Part shown: in pieces, positions 6,934 to 8,796 of the stretch | Numbering within the stretch: the stretch's first letter is position 1 | Layout of the letters: each line of letters starts with the position of its first letter | Source: Lachnospiraceae bacterium | GTDB taxonomy: Bacteria; Bacillota; Clostridia; Lachnospirales; Lachnospiraceae | Assembly (NCBI GenBank): GCA_017477805.1 | Contig: JAFUUM010000314.1 | Span: 1 to 8,796, forward strand | Length of the DNA: 8,796 bases | Direction: 5' to 3' | Program-made: the position numbers and the translations under genes | Notes under the pieces: generated by a model | What the model was told of the DNA's origin: nothing | The model's database searches: none | What the model saw: the letters and a program-made list of their open reading frames with translations, nothing else

Positions 6934-8370
6934 TTATTTGATACCGAAATAACGTTCTGCGTTGTAATAAGAAATGCCTTCCACGATCTTCTTCAGGCTA
7001 TCTTCCTCATTCGGATATTCTCCGTCTTCCACCCACTGTCCGATCTGGTTGCAGACGATACGACGGAAATAGTCGTGTCTGGTGTAGGACAGGAAGGATC
7101 TGGAGTCGGTAAGCATGCCGATGAAGTTGCCGATAAGTCCCAGATTACCAAGGGAGCGAAGCTGCTCTTCCATTCCGTCTTTTGTATCCAGGAACCACCA
7201 TGCAGCACCCATCTGGATCTTGCCGGGGATCTCATCAGACTGGAATGCTCCCATGCAGGTACCGATGAGGTTGAAATCGTTGTGATCCAAAGAGAACAGG
7301 ATCGTCTTGGGCAGTTCGCCGGTCTTGTCCAGTTCGGATAAAAGCTGTGCCAGCTGGTCGCCGCAGTTGTTCTTTGCGATCATATCAAATCCGGTATCGG
7401 GTCCTTCCAGGCGGAACATTCTCTCGTTTACGTTTCTGGTGCAGGAATAGTGAACTTCCATGACCACGCCGTGTTTGTGATAGGTTCTGCCAAGGTGCAG
7501 AAGGATCGCGGTCTGGTAAACTTCCGCTTCTTCAACGGAAAGTTTCTCGCCTGCCATGTCTTTCTTCAATGCAGCGTCTGCTTCTGCCATGGTACCGGGG
7601 CGGAACATGACGTAATCAAGGCCGTGATCGCTGGCTCTGCAGCCGTGCTTTACAAAGAATTCCAGTCTTTCATCCAGCGCTTCGCATACTTCCTGTGCAC
7701 TGGTCAGGTTCTCTTTTCCTACGCTTGCAGCCAGTTTTTTGATGTAATCCGCAAAGCCCTCTTTGGTGATGTTGATGGCCTTGTCGGGACGATAGGAAGG
7801 ACATACCATGAACTCGATGGAAGGATCTGCTGCGATCTTCTCATGCCACTCCAGAGTATCTACGGGATCATCGGTGGTTCCCACGTATTTTACGTTGGAC
7901 TGGCGGATGATACCGCGAACCGTCAGGTTGGGATCGTGCTGGAGCATATCCTCTGTCTTATCCCATACCTCTTTCACATTTTTCATGGTCAGGGGCTCAG
8001 TGATACCAAAGTATTTGTGAAGTTCCAGATTGCACCAGTGGTACATGGGATTACCGATAGCCATTTCCAGGGCCTTGGTGAATGCCACGAACTTGTCATA
8101 GGGTGCTGCGGAACCGGTAACGCTCTCTTCGGGGGTTCCGTTAGAGCGCATCACTCTCCATTTATAATGATCACCGAAATAGGTTCCGTCGGCGTTTCTG
8201 CCGCCCAGCCATACTTCCGCAATGTTGTTGTATCTGCGGTCTTCATAGATCTCCTTGGGAGAGATGTGGCAGTGATAGTCGATGAGGGGCAGTTTCTCCG
8301 CATAATCATGGAACAGTCTCACTGCAGTTTCGTTCTTCAGGCAAAAATCCTTATCCATAAATGGTTTCAT
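6934..8370 (-). CDS. uxaC: Uronate isomerase (glucuronate/galacturonate isomerase)
   Basis: Cytoplasmic enzyme for the first step of the isomerase pathway: D-galacturonate to D-tagaturonate, and in the family also D-glucuronate to D-fructuronate. With the ATG at 8370 the product is 478 residues, close to the roughly 470 usual for UxaC of the amidohydrolase-like superfamily. The N-terminus begins MKPFMDKDFCLKNETA. The metal-site motif DYHCH gives D31, H33 and H35. Other family stretches are WLGGRNADGTYFGDHYKWR (residues 55-72), VGTTDDPVDTLEWH (163-176), RPGTMAEADAAL (257-268), FSLDHNDFNLIGT (359-371) and LTDSRSFLSYTRHDYFRR (420-437), the last very typical of UxaC. The next gene, uxaB, starts 10 bases after the stop, and its ribosome binding site overlaps this stop codon, which suggests coupled translation. 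No truncation or frameshift is seen. Confidence 0.97.
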   Translation of the reverse strand: MKPFMDKDFCLKNETAVRLFHDYAEKLPLIDYHCHISPKEIYEDRRYNNIAEVWLGGRNADGTYFGDHYKWRVMRSNGTPEESVTGSAAPYDKFVAFTKALEMAIGNPMYHWCNLELHKYFGITEPLTMKNVKEVWDKTEDMLQHDPNLTVRGIIRQSNVKYVGTTDDPVDTLEWHEKIAADPSIEFMVCPSYRPDKAINITKEGFADYIKKLAASVGKENLTSAQEVCEALDERLEFFVKHGCRASDHGLDYVMFRPGTMAEADAALKKDMAGEKLSVEEAEVYQTAILLHLGRTYHKHGVVMEVHYSCTRNVNERMFRLEGPDTGFDMIAKNNCGDQLAQLLSELDKTGELPKTILFSLDHNDFNLIGTCMGAFQSDEIPGKIQMGAAWWFLDTKDGMEEQLRSLGNLGLIGNFIGMLTDSRSFLSYTRHDYFRRIVCNQIGQWVEDGEYPNEEDSLKKIVEGISYYNAERYFGIK

Positions 8371-8380
8371 AGTATTACGT

Positions 8381-8388
8381 CTCCTTTT
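8381..8388 (-). promoter_or_regulatory. Ribosome binding site that fixes the uxaC start
   Basis: AAAAGGAG on the minus strand lies 10 bases before the ATG at 8370. The open frame extends 22 codons further upstream to a TTG at 8436, but that start would lie inside the regulator gene and has no comparable site. The ATG therefore wins. Confidence 0.8.
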
Positions 8389-8406
8389 CTTATGAGTCTT
8401 TATTAA

Positions 8407-8442
8407 AAAACGTCGTGTCAGAAATCGGTTGTGCAACGTTTT
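8407..8442 (-). terminator. Possible weak terminator or attenuator hairpin at the regulator stop codon
   Basis: On the minus strand AAAACGTTG (8442-8434) can pair with CGACGTTTT (8415-8407), giving nine base pairs with one G-U, around an 18-base loop that contains the regulator's TGA. A run of six T (8410-8405) closes and follows the stem. The stem is AU-rich and the loop large, so termination would be partial at best. It could limit read-through from the regulator into uxaC, or be chance. Confidence 0.25.
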
Positions 8443-8796
8443 ACTAAACTACAGGGAATGATCAGGTTCTTTTCGATCTCTTCATCATTGTTGAGGACAG
8501 CGCAAAGACGATCGATGGTGTCATAGCAGATCTGGGTGACACGGTTATCCACACTGGTGAGCTCGGGTTCGCAGCATTTGGAAAGGACGGAGTTGTTATA
8601 ACCCACCACTTCCACATCTTCCGGGACCCTGATCCCTTTGATGGCTGCATATTTCAAAACCCCCACCGCCATTTCGTCATTGGTGGCCACGCATCCGTCA
8701 AAATCCAGGCTGCGGTACTGGAGCAGAAGATCCCGTACCTGATGGATGTCGGATTTGACCCGAAGCTTAAGCTCTCCAAGCACCGGCATACCCGCT
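8418..8796 (-). CDS. LacI-family transcriptional regulator, C-terminal part (5' end outside window)
   Basis: Only the last 125 codons are present; the gene runs in from the right edge, so the N-terminal DNA-binding domain is not visible. The visible part matches the C-terminal half of the periplasmic-binding-protein-like effector domain of LacI/GalR regulators. It has the stretch FDGCVATNDEMAVGVLKY, then IRVPEDVEVVGYNN, then a PELTSVDNRV segment, which correspond to the family's 'ASNDxxAxG', 'xVPxDVxVVGfDd' and 'PpLTtV' signatures. It lies 47 bases upstream of uxaC on the same strand, so it is probably the local regulator of galacturonate use, binding a uronate or pathway intermediate. The effector and operator cannot be read from this fragment. 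The gene ends in TGA inside a possible hairpin. The family call is secure; the galacturonate-specific role is inferred from position. Confidence 0.9.
   Translation of the reverse strand, partial: AGMPVLGELKLRVKSDIHQVRDLLLQYRSLDFDGCVATNDEMAVGVLKYAAIKGIRVPEDVEVVGYNNSVLSKCCEPELTSVDNRVTQICYDTIDRLCAVLNNDEEIEKNLIIPCSLVKRCTTDF

Noticed and set aside
7450..8406. 318-codon open frame on the plus strand opposite uxaC
   Set aside because: Same explanation: a register shadow of uxaC caused by codon bias, with no recognisable domain.
8371..8436. 22-residue N-terminal extension of UxaC starting at a TTG
   Set aside because: It is highly basic, lies partly within the regulator gene, is unlike UxaC N-termini and lacks a good ribosome binding site; the ATG at 8370 has a strong one.
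8428..8446. Possible catabolite-repression (cre) or LacI-type operator around AACGTT at the regulator's end
   Set aside because: Only the central AACG fits the cre consensus; the right half mismatches at several fixed positions, and it lies within coding sequence.

Overview
The window reads as a chromosomal segment of an anaerobic, gut- or rumen-type Firmicute, most likely a Clostridia/Lachnospiraceae member. This is inferred from the gene families, strong AAGGAG-type ribosome binding sites, tight gene packing and roughly balanced base composition. No rRNA or other marker gene is present to confirm it. Every supported gene lies on the minus strand, so transcription runs from the high-coordinate end to the low-coordinate end. 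I see no tRNA, rRNA, CRISPR array, insertion sequence or phage gene, and no gene-free stretch longer than about 130 bases.

Module 1 (about 8796 to 3804) is a galacturonate catabolism locus. The C-terminal part of a LacI-family regulator enters from the right edge. It is followed by uxaC (uronate isomerase), uxaB (tagaturonate reductase) and uxaA (altronate dehydratase). Together these convert D-galacturonate to tagaturonate, then altronate, then 2-keto-3-deoxygluconate. The uptake system, pectin-degrading enzymes, KDG kinase and KDPG aldolase are not in the window. uxaC and uxaB are 10 bases apart. uxaB and uxaA are separated by 129 bases that hold a striking 60-base palindrome, the most unusual non-coding element here.

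Module 2 (3747 to 1) is a tightly packed run of four genes: an acyl-ACP thioesterase, a polytopic membrane protein resembling DUF6056/GT-C-type proteins, a CvfB-like S1-domain RNA-binding protein, and a CPBP (CAAX/Rce1-like) intramembrane protease cut by the left edge. Spacings are an 11-base overlap, then 1-base and 14-base gaps, so co-transcription and translational coupling are likely. A perfect TATAAT over the uxaA stop codon and a GC-rich hairpin mark the boundary between the modules. The functional link among these four genes is unknown; an envelope or lipid role is only a guess.

I did not find a clearly novel defence, mobile or signalling system. The items most worth a second look are the uxaB-uxaA palindrome, the uncharacterised membrane protein in its thioesterase/CvfB/CPBP neighbourhood, and a strong excess of GATC.
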